Source: JAAXVQ01 sp964604705 (lineage in GTDB: Bacteria; Oederibacteriota; JAAXVQ01). Taken from it: DNA of 64,000 nt. A program made the translations under genes and the position numbers. The DNA lies in the NCBI GenBank assembly GCA_964604705.1, contig CAZSAP010000012.1, positions 33,997-97,996 of the forward strand. Reading direction: 5' to 3'. Under the pieces are notes generated by a model, which was not told the DNA's origin, ran no database searches, and worked only from the letters and a program-made list of their open reading frames with translations. Positions 35,280 through 44,227 of this stretch are shown here, piece after piece (the first letter of the stretch is position 1; each line of letters opens with the position of its first letter).

Positions 35280-35309
35280 ATTGTAGTGCCAAGCCACAGG
35301 CTGTGTCAA
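35280..35309 (-). promoter_or_regulatory. sigma70-like promoter of the block-two operon
   Basis: On the minus strand TTGACA (35304-35309) and TACAAT (35280-35285) are 18 bp apart, about 60 bases before the ligase ATG. A short palindrome CACAG G CTGTG (35295-35305) sits in the spacer and could be an operator; that is inference. The long coupled chain from the ligase to the PorV-TPR gene may be driven from here. Confidence 0.7.
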
Positions 35310-35372
35310 CGCTCTTTCCGGTAGGTGCCCGCTGTTACTACTTAAGACGGCATGGGGAGTGAATCGATCCGA

Positions 35373-38300
35373 TCAAGGAGTTGCTTTGCCAGGGGCAGTG
35401 CTCTCGGCCAACAACGGCAGCCGTAGGATAAACGCCGTACCTTTCCCCACCTTGGATTCCACATCAATGGTTCCATGATGTTTTTCCACAATGACGTTGC
35501 GAGAAATCGCCAAACCTTGGCCTGTGCCCTTGCCCACAGGCTTGGTGGTGAAAAAGGGATCAAACACTTTACTGAGAATGGCTTCGGGAATCCCTGCGCC
35601 GGTATCGGAAATCCGAACCTCGGCAAATTCGCCCACCCGACGCGTGCTGACTGTAATCGTACCCTTCCCTGTCGCTTCCCCGGATTGGCTCTCGCCGACC
35701 AATTCCCCAATGGCGTGCGCGGCATTGACCACCATGTTAAGCACCACCTGATTAAACTCGTTAACCAAACAAGGTACCGAAGGCAAGGCAGGATCAAAAT
35801 CCGTCACCATATCGGCCACGTACTTCCACTCGTTGCGCGCCACCGTCAGGGTGCTCTCAATGGCGTGGTTTAAGTCCACCGGCACTTTTTCTTCAGTTCC
35901 CGGATGGGCAAATTCCTTCATGGCGCGCACAATGGTGCTAATGCGCTCGATCCCATCCAAGGTCTGCTTAAACGCCTTGGGCACCTCTTCCTGCACATAG
36001 CTCAAATCGGCCGCGTGCACGGCCAGATCCATCTCGCCGGATAAAGCCGATGCTCCTTGGCCGTCCCGGGTGGCTTGAAGGTAGCCCGCGTAAGCATCCA
36101 AGAGCTTAAATACATCACCAAACGAGTCCTGCAAAAAGCGAATATTGTCTCCGACGTATTGTGTGGGGGTATTGATTTCATGGGCGATCCCGGCCGCCAG
36201 CCGGCCAATGGATTCCATCTTTTGGGCTTGAAAGAGCTGATCCTGAAGAACCTTGCGTTCGGACACATTGCGATTGAGACTCATGTAGCCCAAGAACCGT
36301 CCTTCTGCGTCCAAAAGGGTCTGAAGCACCACTTCCACCGTAAGTGCGGTCCCATCTTTGCACCAATGCTTCACTTCGCCTAAAAAACGTCCGTGATCGG
36401 TCAATGCGCGTTCAATGCGATTCTGCTCATCTTCCGACGACTGTTGGCTGAGCAGTTCACCCAAGGTGCGTCCCACCACTTCTTCGGCCGACCATCCGTA
36501 CATGCGCTGGGCTGCTGCGTTCCAAAAGGCAATCCGGTTTTGTGGATCCGTGGCAATGATTGCCTCACTTACGTTCTCGAGCAAGTACAATTGAAACGTA
36601 TTTTTTTCTTGAATCGCTTTAAGCTCAGTGATGTCTAAAATCAAGCCCAACAATCCAAGCTCACCGGTTTCCGGATGCGTGTACACGGCCTTGTAAAACA
36701 TGACCATTTGAAACGTTCCATCGGTTTGTTCCACGCGGCTTTCGTAGGTTTGAACACCACGCTGCTCCAACAGAACCCGATCCTTGGCCCAGTACTCTTC
36801 GGCCAAATCCCGGGGCGAAAGATCAAAAACCGTTTTGCCAATGATCTCACTGCGTTTTTTGCCCAAGAACGTTTCAAACGCCCGATTGCATCCTTGATAA
36901 ACACCTTGCTCGTTTTTAAAGTAAAAGGGATTGGGAATCGTATCCAAAACGGTTTGAATAAAATTCAAATTATTCTCAAGGCGTGATTCCATATTTTTAC
37001 GTTCGGTCACGTCGCGGGCCACCACCACGTGATACGACATTTCCGGAAACGGAATGTACCCGACGTTGATCTCAATGGTGAAGACCGTAGCGTCTTTTCG
37101 CCGATATTCGGTCTCCCATAGAGTATGTCCTTCTTCCCTAACAATCTGAGCAAAGCGTTCCCGATCCTCCGGTGTGGAAAGCATGACATCAAAATCCAGG
37201 GTCGACATGGTCAACATCTGCTCGCGCGTATACCCCAACACCTGACACAACGACGAGTTGACATCCACAATCTTGCCGCTCACGGCCTCGGTGATAAAAA
37301 TATAATCTTGCGAATGTTCCAAAACGCTGCGAAAAAGCCCTTGGGCTTCCTCAGACTGCTTACGCGCGGTGATGTCATTCAAACTGCTGTACACAAGTTC
37401 ATTCTCGCCATGCTGCCGAATGGAATGTCGGCTTTGTATGAATTTTCGTTGATTGTTTTTGGTTAAGATCCAAGCTTCGTGTGTAATCTGGGGCATGTGC
37501 TGAACCCTGGCATCTTTCCAAAGTTGACGGATGCGTGATTTTTCTTCGGGCGTATAGAAATCCAGGTCAGGCAACCCGAGCAACTCTTCGCGGGAATATC
37601 CGAAAATCTCACACGTTCGATCGTTGACGTACACAATCTTCCCGTTCTCACTTACCGCAATCCCATCTTGTATGTTTTCGGCCGTCTCACGAAAGCGTTC
37701 TTCGCTTTGCCGCAAGTATTCTTGTGCGTTTTTCTGGGCTGTAATGTCGCGCAAAATGCCCACCACATATTTCACATGGTGCCCCTCGGTCACGGGGTTC
37801 AATATGCCGTCCAACACCACCCGGCGTCCGTCGCTGTAGTCGTACACATATTCCAGGTAGGCGCGCTCACCGCTTAGCGCTCGTTCCACATCGCCCCGAA
37901 TACCGGTGCGTATTTTTTCCGGCCAAAGATCGGCAAAACGTATCCCCAACCACGATTGGGTCAAACGAAACGTCTGAACCCCCACTTGATTGATGGTTTG
38001 CAGTCGCCCCTGGTCGTCCAGCAAAAAAACGCAATTGGGTGAGCCCTCCACCACGCTGCGGTTACGCAATTCCGAGGCCGCTAAGATATTTGATGATTCT
38101 TTTAGATGCTGATGGATCAACAGGTACATGAGCAGGATCAAAAACAATAACCCGGTGATGCCTATCGGCCATAACCGGGCGCGGGCAATCATGCTCATCC
38201 ATTCGCTGGCTGAAAAATCCAAACAGAACAGCGCCACCAACGTATCTCGCGCCGGATCCCGCAACGGAATCAACGCAGTCATGTGCGTACCCCAACGGTC

Positions 38301-39437
38301 GCTGTAAGGCCCAATAACATCCTTTTGCCCTGCGCTCAGTGCCTGCATAAATTCTTTGGGTGCATCAAAAAACAAAGTTCCGGGTTCCCGATAATTGTAC
38401 GCGTCTTCCTCCACGGAATCCACGGCCACCGTCAACCCTTCACGCGTGGACACCACCAAGTAAACATCTTCGGTAAGGGGACTGACCTGGTGTTGATCCC
38501 AGAGCTTTTTTCGTAAGATTTGATACCTCGCGGTCTCACGATCGTCTCGATTAAATTTCAAACGTATGAGTTCGGATACGGGAATGGCATAGGCTCCGGC
38601 TTGCGCACGCTGCAACACATCCTGGCGCTCTTCCCGGTTACGTACCACCCCGATCCAATCGGTCATAACCCAGCCGCCCAAAAACACCAAAAACATAACC
38701 AGCGCCAACGAGTGTTCCAAACGTGCGCCAATAAAAAAACCATTGGTCCAATCCTTTTGCGCTCGAATTTTGAGTGTAAAGTGCCACATGGCGAGCATCC
38801 AGACCATGCTCCCCAGCATGCGGATGAAGTGCAGCACCACCTCGGCTCGAATGGGGGCGTCCATTTCCAGGGAACGCGTCCATGGTGTGATTAACCCTTG
38901 AATTTCAAAAATCCCCCAACTGAGACTCAACCAGAGTAGGGCCAAGCTCATACGCGCTAGAGCTGTATCCCCGGTTCCGGATTCTCTTCCGCGATGCTTC
39001 CAAAAAACCCAGGCACTCCCCACCATCGCCGGCACCGCTACGGCCAAATGGGTGAACCATTCCAATCCTCGAAGGCCTTGAATACGCGCCACACCCAAAC
39101 CCAAAATCCCCAACAACACATACACCCAGGCAGGAATGGTCCAGGACACAAAGCGTCGGATGTTTTTTCGAAAGAATTCAAACAGACAGACAAACCCAGC
39201 AAGTTCCAAAACGTGCAAAAACCAGGACCAGGCTGATGAGGACGTCGTACTGGGTATAAAAAAAACGTGGGCCCATTCCAAACATCCAGAAATAAGCGCA
39301 AACCCTATTAAATACGACCAATTTAAAAAAATCCCTTTGCGACGCTTAAAATCCCATACCACCAACCCCAAACAGACAAACGCTGCCCCGGTTAAAAAGT
39401 GAATATAATCGATTTGGGAGGATATGAAATCCAGCAT
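35373..39437 (-). CDS. membrane sensor histidine kinase with five or more PAS domains
   Basis: A 1354-residue kinase. The N-terminus has about seven hydrophobic segments (AAFVCLGLVVWDF, YLIGFALISGCLEW, WVYVLLGILGLGV), followed by an extracytoplasmic sensor-like region and a further membrane segment (GITGLLFLILLMYLLI, near residue 440). About five PAS modules follow (SVVEGSPNCVFLLDDQGRLQ is the first). The dimerisation His is near residue 1085 (GIAHEINTPTQYVGDN), then HATPase (NMVVNAAHAIGE, DTGAGIPEAILSKVFDPFF, GTGQGLAISRNV). No receiver is fused, so its partner regulator is elsewhere. The ATG at 39437 (MLDFISSQIDYI) is preferred over the one at 39461. It ends just before the block-two promoter. 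Confidence 0.88.
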   Translation of the reverse strand: MLDFISSQIDYIHFLTGAAFVCLGLVVWDFKRRKGIFLNWSYLIGFALISGCLEWAHVFFIPSTTSSSAWSWFLHVLELAGFVCLFEFFRKNIRRFVSWTIPAWVYVLLGILGLGVARIQGLRGLEWFTHLAVAVPAMVGSAWVFWKHRGRESGTGDTALARMSLALLWLSLSWGIFEIQGLITPWTRSLEMDAPIRAEVVLHFIRMLGSMVWMLAMWHFTLKIRAQKDWTNGFFIGARLEHSLALVMFLVFLGGWVMTDWIGVVRNREERQDVLQRAQAGAYAIPVSELIRLKFNRDDRETARYQILRKKLWDQHQVSPLTEDVYLVVSTREGLTVAVDSVEEDAYNYREPGTLFFDAPKEFMQALSAGQKDVIGPYSDRWGTHMTALIPLRDPARDTLVALFCLDFSASEWMSMIARARLWPIGITGLLFLILLMYLLIHQHLKESSNILAASELRNRSVVEGSPNCVFLLDDQGRLQTINQVGVQTFRLTQSWLGIRFADLWPEKIRTGIRGDVERALSGERAYLEYVYDYSDGRRVVLDGILNPVTEGHHVKYVVGILRDITAQKNAQEYLRQSEERFRETAENIQDGIAVSENGKIVYVNDRTCEIFGYSREELLGLPDLDFYTPEEKSRIRQLWKDARVQHMPQITHEAWILTKNNQRKFIQSRHSIRQHGENELVYSSLNDITARKQSEEAQGLFRSVLEHSQDYIFITEAVSGKIVDVNSSLCQVLGYTREQMLTMSTLDFDVMLSTPEDRERFAQIVREEGHTLWETEYRRKDATVFTIEINVGYIPFPEMSYHVVVARDVTERKNMESRLENNLNFIQTVLDTIPNPFYFKNEQGVYQGCNRAFETFLGKKRSEIIGKTVFDLSPRDLAEEYWAKDRVLLEQRGVQTYESRVEQTDGTFQMVMFYKAVYTHPETGELGLLGLILDITELKAIQEKNTFQLYLLENVSEAIIATDPQNRIAFWNAAAQRMYGWSAEEVVGRTLGELLSQQSSEDEQNRIERALTDHGRFLGEVKHWCKDGTALTVEVVLQTLLDAEGRFLGYMSLNRNVSERKVLQDQLFQAQKMESIGRLAAGIAHEINTPTQYVGDNIRFLQDSFGDVFKLLDAYAGYLQATRDGQGASALSGEMDLAVHAADLSYVQEEVPKAFKQTLDGIERISTIVRAMKEFAHPGTEEKVPVDLNHAIESTLTVARNEWKYVADMVTDFDPALPSVPCLVNEFNQVVLNMVVNAAHAIGELVGESQSGEATGKGTITVSTRRVGEFAEVRISDTGAGIPEAILSKVFDPFFTTKPVGKGTGQGLAISRNVIVEKHHGTIDVESKVGKGTAFILRLPLLAESTAPGKATP

Positions 39438-39553
39438 GCACCCAGCACCTAGGTTCCGCAACCCACTGCGGAAGAATATTGTCTACCTTTTCTAGTTTCG
39501 TCTAAAATCACAGTCCATTAACCGTTTAAACTTAAAAATATGCTGCTTTTGCT

Positions 39554-41254
39554 TTAAAATTCGATGCCTTCCGGGAGCAACCCCTTCGTGCTGGGAAACG
39601 CGTAGGGGGTTTGGTTAACCCATAAAATCGCCTCGGACCCTACGGTCTGAAGACGAAACGGTGCTTGCTGCTTGGAATGGATACGCACGGCTTGTGCCAA
39701 GGTCAAGGCTTTTTCCAAGCCATCGCCACGAAAATAATTTACCACTTCATCCGGGGTCGCCAGTCCGGAATCATCGTAAATGGAGTCGTGGGGCCAAGCG
39801 AGCAGCTCGTGATAGATCGCATCGGGCGTTTTTTCAGCGAAATAGCCCGCACTTACGGGATTACGTTCCAAAACCGCCTTGATAAACGCCGGCCACCCTT
39901 CAGGCCCAAAGCGCCGCCCGGCATAGAAAGCCAAATCCGCGACCGTGTGGTTGGCGCGCTGCGTATTAAGATATGTTACAATCTCCTCACGCGTCATACC
40001 GACCGGAAGGTGCAAGCGGGTTGAACTCTGGTACTGCTTTTCGGAACTGGGCAAATGGGGTTGGGTGCAAACAAATTGCTTGAGTTTGGTACAGAGTTCA
40101 TCAATATCCGGGACATGGGGCAGGAGCTGTTTAAACCGATCGTGCGCATCTTGTGAACAACAGCCAAGATTCAAACCGTTCAAGGTTTTTTCCAGGATGT
40201 TGAGCACCTGTCGATTCGGATACGGCTGCAAGGCAAATTCATCCAAATCCACTTCGGCCAAGAGCTTGGGCCGCGACGCGTCGCCGACCCGATTCTTGCT
40301 CGAATGTTCATACTCATAAAGTTTTTCCGCAGTTAAGAAATACGTATGCGCCTCATGAACGTACTCAATCTGAAAATATTTCCGGTATTCGCCAAACGAG
40401 CGCAGAAAATTCGTAAACACTTCAAAGGTCACCCGCGTATTTAGGAACTTGCGCAAGTGCGTGCTGAACCGGTTGAGTTCCCCAGGATCGATCGTAGCCT
40501 CCGGGTACTCAATGTGCACATGCCCGGAAACATGCGAGACTATGGTGACCCGCTCGTGTTCCAGGGCCCGACGGGCTTTTTCAGAGAGCGTCGTGCCGTT
40601 GAACCACATGCTCTTGGTGACCAAACGACGGTTGTTGGTGATGAAGCCCTCGCCCTGCAGCACATAATTTTGCGAATGCAGAGGAGTGGCCATGAGAAAA
40701 ATGTCCTCCAAAGGAATCTCCAGGACAATGTACAACGCCGCCGCATAAAGGGCCGAAAGCGAGACGCACTCGCCGGCACCCTGGCTGTGCCCGGGTTTGT
40801 AGCGAAATGCGTCCATGGCTTCCACGGTCTCGGTTTTCCAATACGGAATCACATCCCCCTCAAACTTATCCAACCCAAAGTGGCGGCGGATGTCCATGTC
40901 AAAATAGAACTTATCGCCCTCATAGCCAAAAAGCGCATTGGACCGTGCCAAGGTCTCGGCTTGGATGAACGATGAAAATCGCGCCAATTCACGCGGCTTG
41001 GTGGTCAACCCCCAGGTTTCCAAATCCAAGTTGAAGCTGTAGTGATCCATGATGTACTGCTTAAGCCGTTGAATCTTACGGGTGGGACTCAGTGCCTGAA
41101 TTCCGGAAAACCACGGATCCTGTTTCCAAGCCCAAATCCGCGGCGACATGATGTTGGCCAACACCAATGCGTATAAAAGTTCCGGAAAGATGAACACTTC
41201 CATGTCCGAAAGGGTAAAAGCCGATGAATATTTTTCAAGGGTGGCGTGATCCAC
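39554..41254 (-). CDS. uncharacterised protein with possible transglutaminase-like core
   Basis: A 566-residue soluble-looking protein I cannot name. AGECVSLSALYAAALYIVLE carries a Cys at a helix start, and ATPLHSQNYVLQGEGFITNN follows about 40 residues later with a His. This order resembles a papain-like/transglutaminase core (Cys, then His), but it is a weak match. No signal peptide or membrane segment is seen. The GTG start at 41254 has AGGAGG seven bases upstream and lies 10 bases after the nfo stop, so the two are probably co-transcribed. Function is unknown. Confidence 0.55.
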   Translation of the reverse strand: MDHATLEKYSSAFTLSDMEVFIFPELLYALVLANIMSPRIWAWKQDPWFSGIQALSPTRKIQRLKQYIMDHYSFNLDLETWGLTTKPRELARFSSFIQAETLARSNALFGYEGDKFYFDMDIRRHFGLDKFEGDVIPYWKTETVEAMDAFRYKPGHSQGAGECVSLSALYAAALYIVLEIPLEDIFLMATPLHSQNYVLQGEGFITNNRRLVTKSMWFNGTTLSEKARRALEHERVTIVSHVSGHVHIEYPEATIDPGELNRFSTHLRKFLNTRVTFEVFTNFLRSFGEYRKYFQIEYVHEAHTYFLTAEKLYEYEHSSKNRVGDASRPKLLAEVDLDEFALQPYPNRQVLNILEKTLNGLNLGCCSQDAHDRFKQLLPHVPDIDELCTKLKQFVCTQPHLPSSEKQYQSSTRLHLPVGMTREEIVTYLNTQRANHTVADLAFYAGRRFGPEGWPAFIKAVLERNPVSAGYFAEKTPDAIYHELLAWPHDSIYDDSGLATPDEVVNYFRGDGLEKALTLAQAVRIHSKQQAPFRLQTVGSEAILWVNQTPYAFPSTKGLLPEGIEF

Positions 41255-41264
41255 AACGAACCTC

Positions 41265-42179
41265 CTAGGTTGACCGTACCGACTTAATGGCTTTTGCAGG
41301 CTTGATTCCGCTGTACGTCCTTAACCGTTGCATGTTGAGTGCATCCGGACCGAGTTCATCAAACCCGGGCGTTTCCATAATGACCGGCACGTGCCTGAAC
41401 GTCGGATGGGCCAACACGCGGGTTAGCCCCGCGCGTCCGACAAATCCTTCGCCTAAATTTTCATGGTTGTCTCTATGTGAACCGCAGGGTTGACGGGAAT
41501 CGTTTAAATGCAGGCACCCCACTCGATCATACCCCACCCACGTGCGTACATCGCGATCAAAACGGGAAAAATCCGTAGCCTTAGCAAAGTTGTATCCGGC
41601 GGCACATAGATGCGCCGAATCCAGACAGATGCCAATGGCCTCGGGAAACGTACGCACCAAAGGGCCCAATACCGACAAGTGCCCCAGCGTGCCGGGACGC
41701 CCGGCCATGCCTTCGAGCAACAAACGGCAACCGGACGGAATCTCGGGCAACAAGCGCTTGAGTGCTCGGGTCAACCGCTCCGGACCCTGTCCGTCCCCCA
41801 AATCCGAACCGGGGTGCATGACCACGGCGAGAGCGCCCAACTGTTGGGCGGCCAACAAATCCCGACGCATCGCCGCCAAAGAACGTGCGGCCACATCCGG
41901 TTTGGGGGAGGCCAGATTCACAAGGTAAATGGCATGGACCACCAAGGCGCGCACCCCGTACTCCGGCGCCAGGCGTTGATACTCCGCCCCCGATTCGCGT
42001 GTTACGGCGGAACCGGTCCAGCCCCGGGGATTGGCCGCAAAAATCTGCACGCAATTGCAGCCCAAGGTGCAGGCCTGTTCCAACATTTTTTTCCAGCTGC
42101 CCTGAGTGGAAAGATGCGCGCCAAGCAGACGTGAGGCTGTGGAATCCTTGGCGGTCACCACGCTTGCAACCTGCACCAT
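41265..42179 (-). CDS. nfo: endonuclease IV (AP endonuclease)
   Basis: A 304-residue member of the AP endonuclease 2/Nfo family that cuts 5' of abasic sites with three zinc ions. LLGAHLSTQGSWKKML, VVMHPGSDLGDGQGPERL (His ligand), LLLEGMAGRPGTLGHLSVL (Glu ligand), GICLDSAHLCAAGYN (Asp and His ligands) and CLHLNDSRQPCGSHRDNHEN are all family motifs. The ATG at 42179 (MVQVASVV) is preferred over 42287, which would put 36 extra residues inside the upstream gene. The first codons overlap that gene by 25 bases. It lies at the far end of the housekeeping run. Confidence 0.9.
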   Translation of the reverse strand: MVQVASVVTAKDSTASRLLGAHLSTQGSWKKMLEQACTLGCNCVQIFAANPRGWTGSAVTRESGAEYQRLAPEYGVRALVVHAIYLVNLASPKPDVAARSLAAMRRDLLAAQQLGALAVVMHPGSDLGDGQGPERLTRALKRLLPEIPSGCRLLLEGMAGRPGTLGHLSVLGPLVRTFPEAIGICLDSAHLCAAGYNFAKATDFSRFDRDVRTWVGYDRVGCLHLNDSRQPCGSHRDNHENLGEGFVGRAGLTRVLAHPTFRHVPVIMETPGFDELGPDALNMQRLRTYSGIKPAKAIKSVRST

Positions 42180-42811
42180 AAGGTCAGCATGGCTTCCAAA
42201 CGCGTGCTGAATTCGCGGACACGCTTGGCTATAAAATGTCCGTCGGTATGTTGCCAAAGTGAGGTAGAAAATTCGAGATGGATCCAAGGAAACGGCTTCC
42301 AGGAAGTCAACACTTGACCAAACCCTTTAGGCACGGGTCCCCGGTTCAACCAAACCGAACCGGGCCAATCGGCCAACCGCGCGGCCATCAAGTCGCGGAG
42401 ATCGCGGACCAAACCGGTCTCGCAACTCAACGGAGTTCGTCCCCGCGCCTCGCCAAATTCATCGCCGTGATTGCGCACAATCAATTTGCCACACGGACGG
42501 CGGTCGTCTTCAACTTCGTCCAAGGGAAACGCGGAGACACTGCAAAACACACCCGCCTTTATCTCCGGCCGGTGGCACCAATCATCCAAACGACTGTGCA
42601 CGGCCTTAAGGACATGTTTCCGACGCGTCCCCCGATGCTTGGCCCACGGGGCCTTGGCTGCGGTGGCCACACCCGGAACCCGGATCAGCTTCCGGATGGC
42701 CACACGTTCCTGCACCCGAAAGAGTTTGGCCAACGGCACCCGCGGAGCCGACGACTCCACATCCTCAGGCACGCCAATCAAAACAATTAAAGGCAGCGGC
42801 TTTTGCAGCAT
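42155..42811 (-). CDS. hypothetical protein
   Basis: A 218-residue frame between the small secreted protein and nfo. It begins MLQKPLPLIVLIGVPEDVES and is rich in Arg, Trp and Pro (GSVWLNRGPVPKGFG, WKPFPWIHLEF). I do not recognise a family. It looks genuine because it begins one base after the stop of the preceding gene (TAG C ATG), has codons like its neighbours, and its 3' end overlaps nfo in the ordinary way of an operon. No signal peptide or membrane helix is seen. Conservation in relatives would decide whether it is real. Confidence 0.5.
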   Translation of the reverse strand: MLQKPLPLIVLIGVPEDVESSAPRVPLAKLFRVQERVAIRKLIRVPGVATAAKAPWAKHRGTRRKHVLKAVHSRLDDWCHRPEIKAGVFCSVSAFPLDEVEDDRRPCGKLIVRNHGDEFGEARGRTPLSCETGLVRDLRDLMAARLADWPGSVWLNRGPVPKGFGQVLTSWKPFPWIHLEFSTSLWQHTDGHFIAKRVREFSTRLEAMLTLWCRLQAW

Positions 42812-42812
42812 G

Positions 42813-43223
42813 CTACTCGGACTTCTGCTTCATACCCTGGCCCAAACCGCGAAAAAAACCAGCCACGGCATGCCCGGCGTTTTTCACCCAACCGGCGACG
42901 CGACGCCCCACGGACTCAGCTTTCTTCTCGGTTTGCTCGCCTGCGGTTTCCAAGGCTTCGCCCGTTTTGTGGGCAGCTTGCTTCACCGCGGTCTCGGTCT
43001 TCTGCCCGGCTTGGTTCATGCTGTCGCCGGCCTTCCCCAAGGCGTCCCCGGCTTTTTGACCGCCTTTTTCCAAGGCTTCGCCCGCCTTCTGCCCGCCTTT
43101 TTCCAGAGCCGCTCCGGCTTTATGCAGAAGTGTATCGACTTTTCCTTTTTCTTCTGCACTCACAGGTGTCGCCATCCATAGACCCAAACATACAAGAGCT
43201 ACACACACTCCATAACGTTTCAT
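42813..43223 (-). CDS. small secreted repetitive (LEA/apolipoprotein-like) protein
   Basis: A 136-residue protein with a signal peptide (VCVALVCLGLWMATPVSA) cut before EEKGK. The mature part consists of imperfect 11-residue repeats such as AALEKGGQKAGEALEKGGQK and MNQAGQKTETAVKQAAHKTG, then a tail AGHAVAGFFRGLGQGM. Amphipathic 11-mers of Ala, Lys, Glu and Gly are typical of LEA-like or apolipoprotein-like helices that bind lipid or protect against drying. The role is inferred from composition. GGGAGAGG precedes the ATG at 43223. Confidence 0.65.
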   Translation of the reverse strand: MKRYGVCVALVCLGLWMATPVSAEEKGKVDTLLHKAGAALEKGGQKAGEALEKGGQKAGDALGKAGDSMNQAGQKTETAVKQAAHKTGEALETAGEQTEKKAESVGRRVAGWVKNAGHAVAGFFRGLGQGMKQKSE

Positions 43224-43335
43224 GGTTGCCTCTCCCTTCATGTTTACTTGGTTTGAATTTTAAAGCATCTGAGTTTAGCACAAACTCTGTCCGGGAGTAA
43301 AGCCAAGGAACCTGCGCGCCTGCGCCTGTAGCCAA

Positions 43336-44142
43336 TCAGCGGCGGCGTTCCCGAACCAACTCGGAGAGGAGTGCCAAAGCCGATAAACCTGCCAAGGCAC
43401 TGGTCTTGGGATTGTCCTCGGAGGGCAAATTTTCCGTAGTGGTGGTGAGCGCACCAAACGCGCCCCGGGCGGAAATGGTATGGGAATTGCGCTTGGCCTG
43501 CGGATCGGCAATGATCTGCACCCGCGTCTTTTCCGGACCCAAACCGGCCAAAGAGACGGCCGCGGCCACATTGATGTTTTGAGGAAAGGCCTTCACGGCT
43601 TGGCGGGCGGACCCGGAAAAAATGACCGTGGGTTGTTTAAGCGTCAAAGGATTCAACTTGCGTTTTTGAAAATAAGGCGCCCCCACCAAACCCGCAGGAG
43701 GTTTCCGGGTGGTCAGCGTCACATGCTCCAATCCGCCTAAAACCGCGGCCGCGCGCAGTCCGTCCAAGCCGGCCACGGCGCCCGACGGAAAATACAAGCC
43801 ACACCCGGCTTTGGCAAAACGGGCAAACCAATCGGTGGTGTCAATCAACGCGCCCACCGAAAGAACCAGCAAATCCTTTTTGTATTTCAAGGCGGCCTGA
43901 GCCACTTCGGGCATGGCCGCCATGCTGGCGGTTTCAATCAGAAGTTCAGAGGCCCGGGCCAATTCACCCAAGTCCATGATGCGCGGTTTGGGCTTTAGCC
44001 GCGAGACCAACGCCTGTGCACGAGATATCTCGCGATCGCAAACACCCACGAGCTTCATGCCGGGCGCAACTTTTTTTTGGGCAATCGCTGTGGCCAATTG
44101 CTTGCCCAACGCTCCGCATCCAACAATTCCAAGTTTCAACAT
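43336..44142 (-). CDS. nadX: L-aspartate dehydrogenase
   Basis: A 268-residue NAD(P)-dependent aspartate dehydrogenase. MLKLGIVGCGALGKQLATAI is the Rossmann start. LYFPSGAVAGLDGLRAA, VTLTTRKPPAGL and PQNINVAAAVSLAGLGPEKT are the NadX catalytic and dimer segments. It makes iminoaspartate for NadA, taking the place of the FAD enzyme NadB, which is not seen. The ATG at 44142 has AAGGAG about ten bases upstream. It lies 85 bases after nadA on the same strand, with a palindromic repeat between. Confidence 0.9.
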   Translation of the reverse strand: MLKLGIVGCGALGKQLATAIAQKKVAPGMKLVGVCDREISRAQALVSRLKPKPRIMDLGELARASELLIETASMAAMPEVAQAALKYKKDLLVLSVGALIDTTDWFARFAKAGCGLYFPSGAVAGLDGLRAAAVLGGLEHVTLTTRKPPAGLVGAPYFQKRKLNPLTLKQPTVIFSGSARQAVKAFPQNINVAAAVSLAGLGPEKTRVQIIADPQAKRNSHTISARGAFGALTTTTENLPSEDNPKTSALAGLSALALLSELVRERRR

Positions 44143-44190
44143 GCCGGTTAAACTCCTTTTTATCTTCCTAACCATGACACGGCACGGGAG

Positions 44191-44220
44191 GCAGGGGGCG
44201 CATGCAATACGCCCCTACAC
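44191..44220. repeat. dispersed palindromic repeat
   Basis: GGGGGCGCATGCAATACGCC then CCTAC: a GGGGCG/CGCCCC stem in the nadA-nadX gap, with the same flanks as the repeats at 4071-4147. It is a third copy of that dispersed repeat. Confidence 0.55.
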
Positions 44221-44227
44221 ACCGCAC

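Noticed and set aside
42180..42287. N-terminal extension of Nfo
   Set aside because: The 36 extra residues lie inside the upstream gene and are unlike Nfo; the ATG at 42179 gives the normal length.
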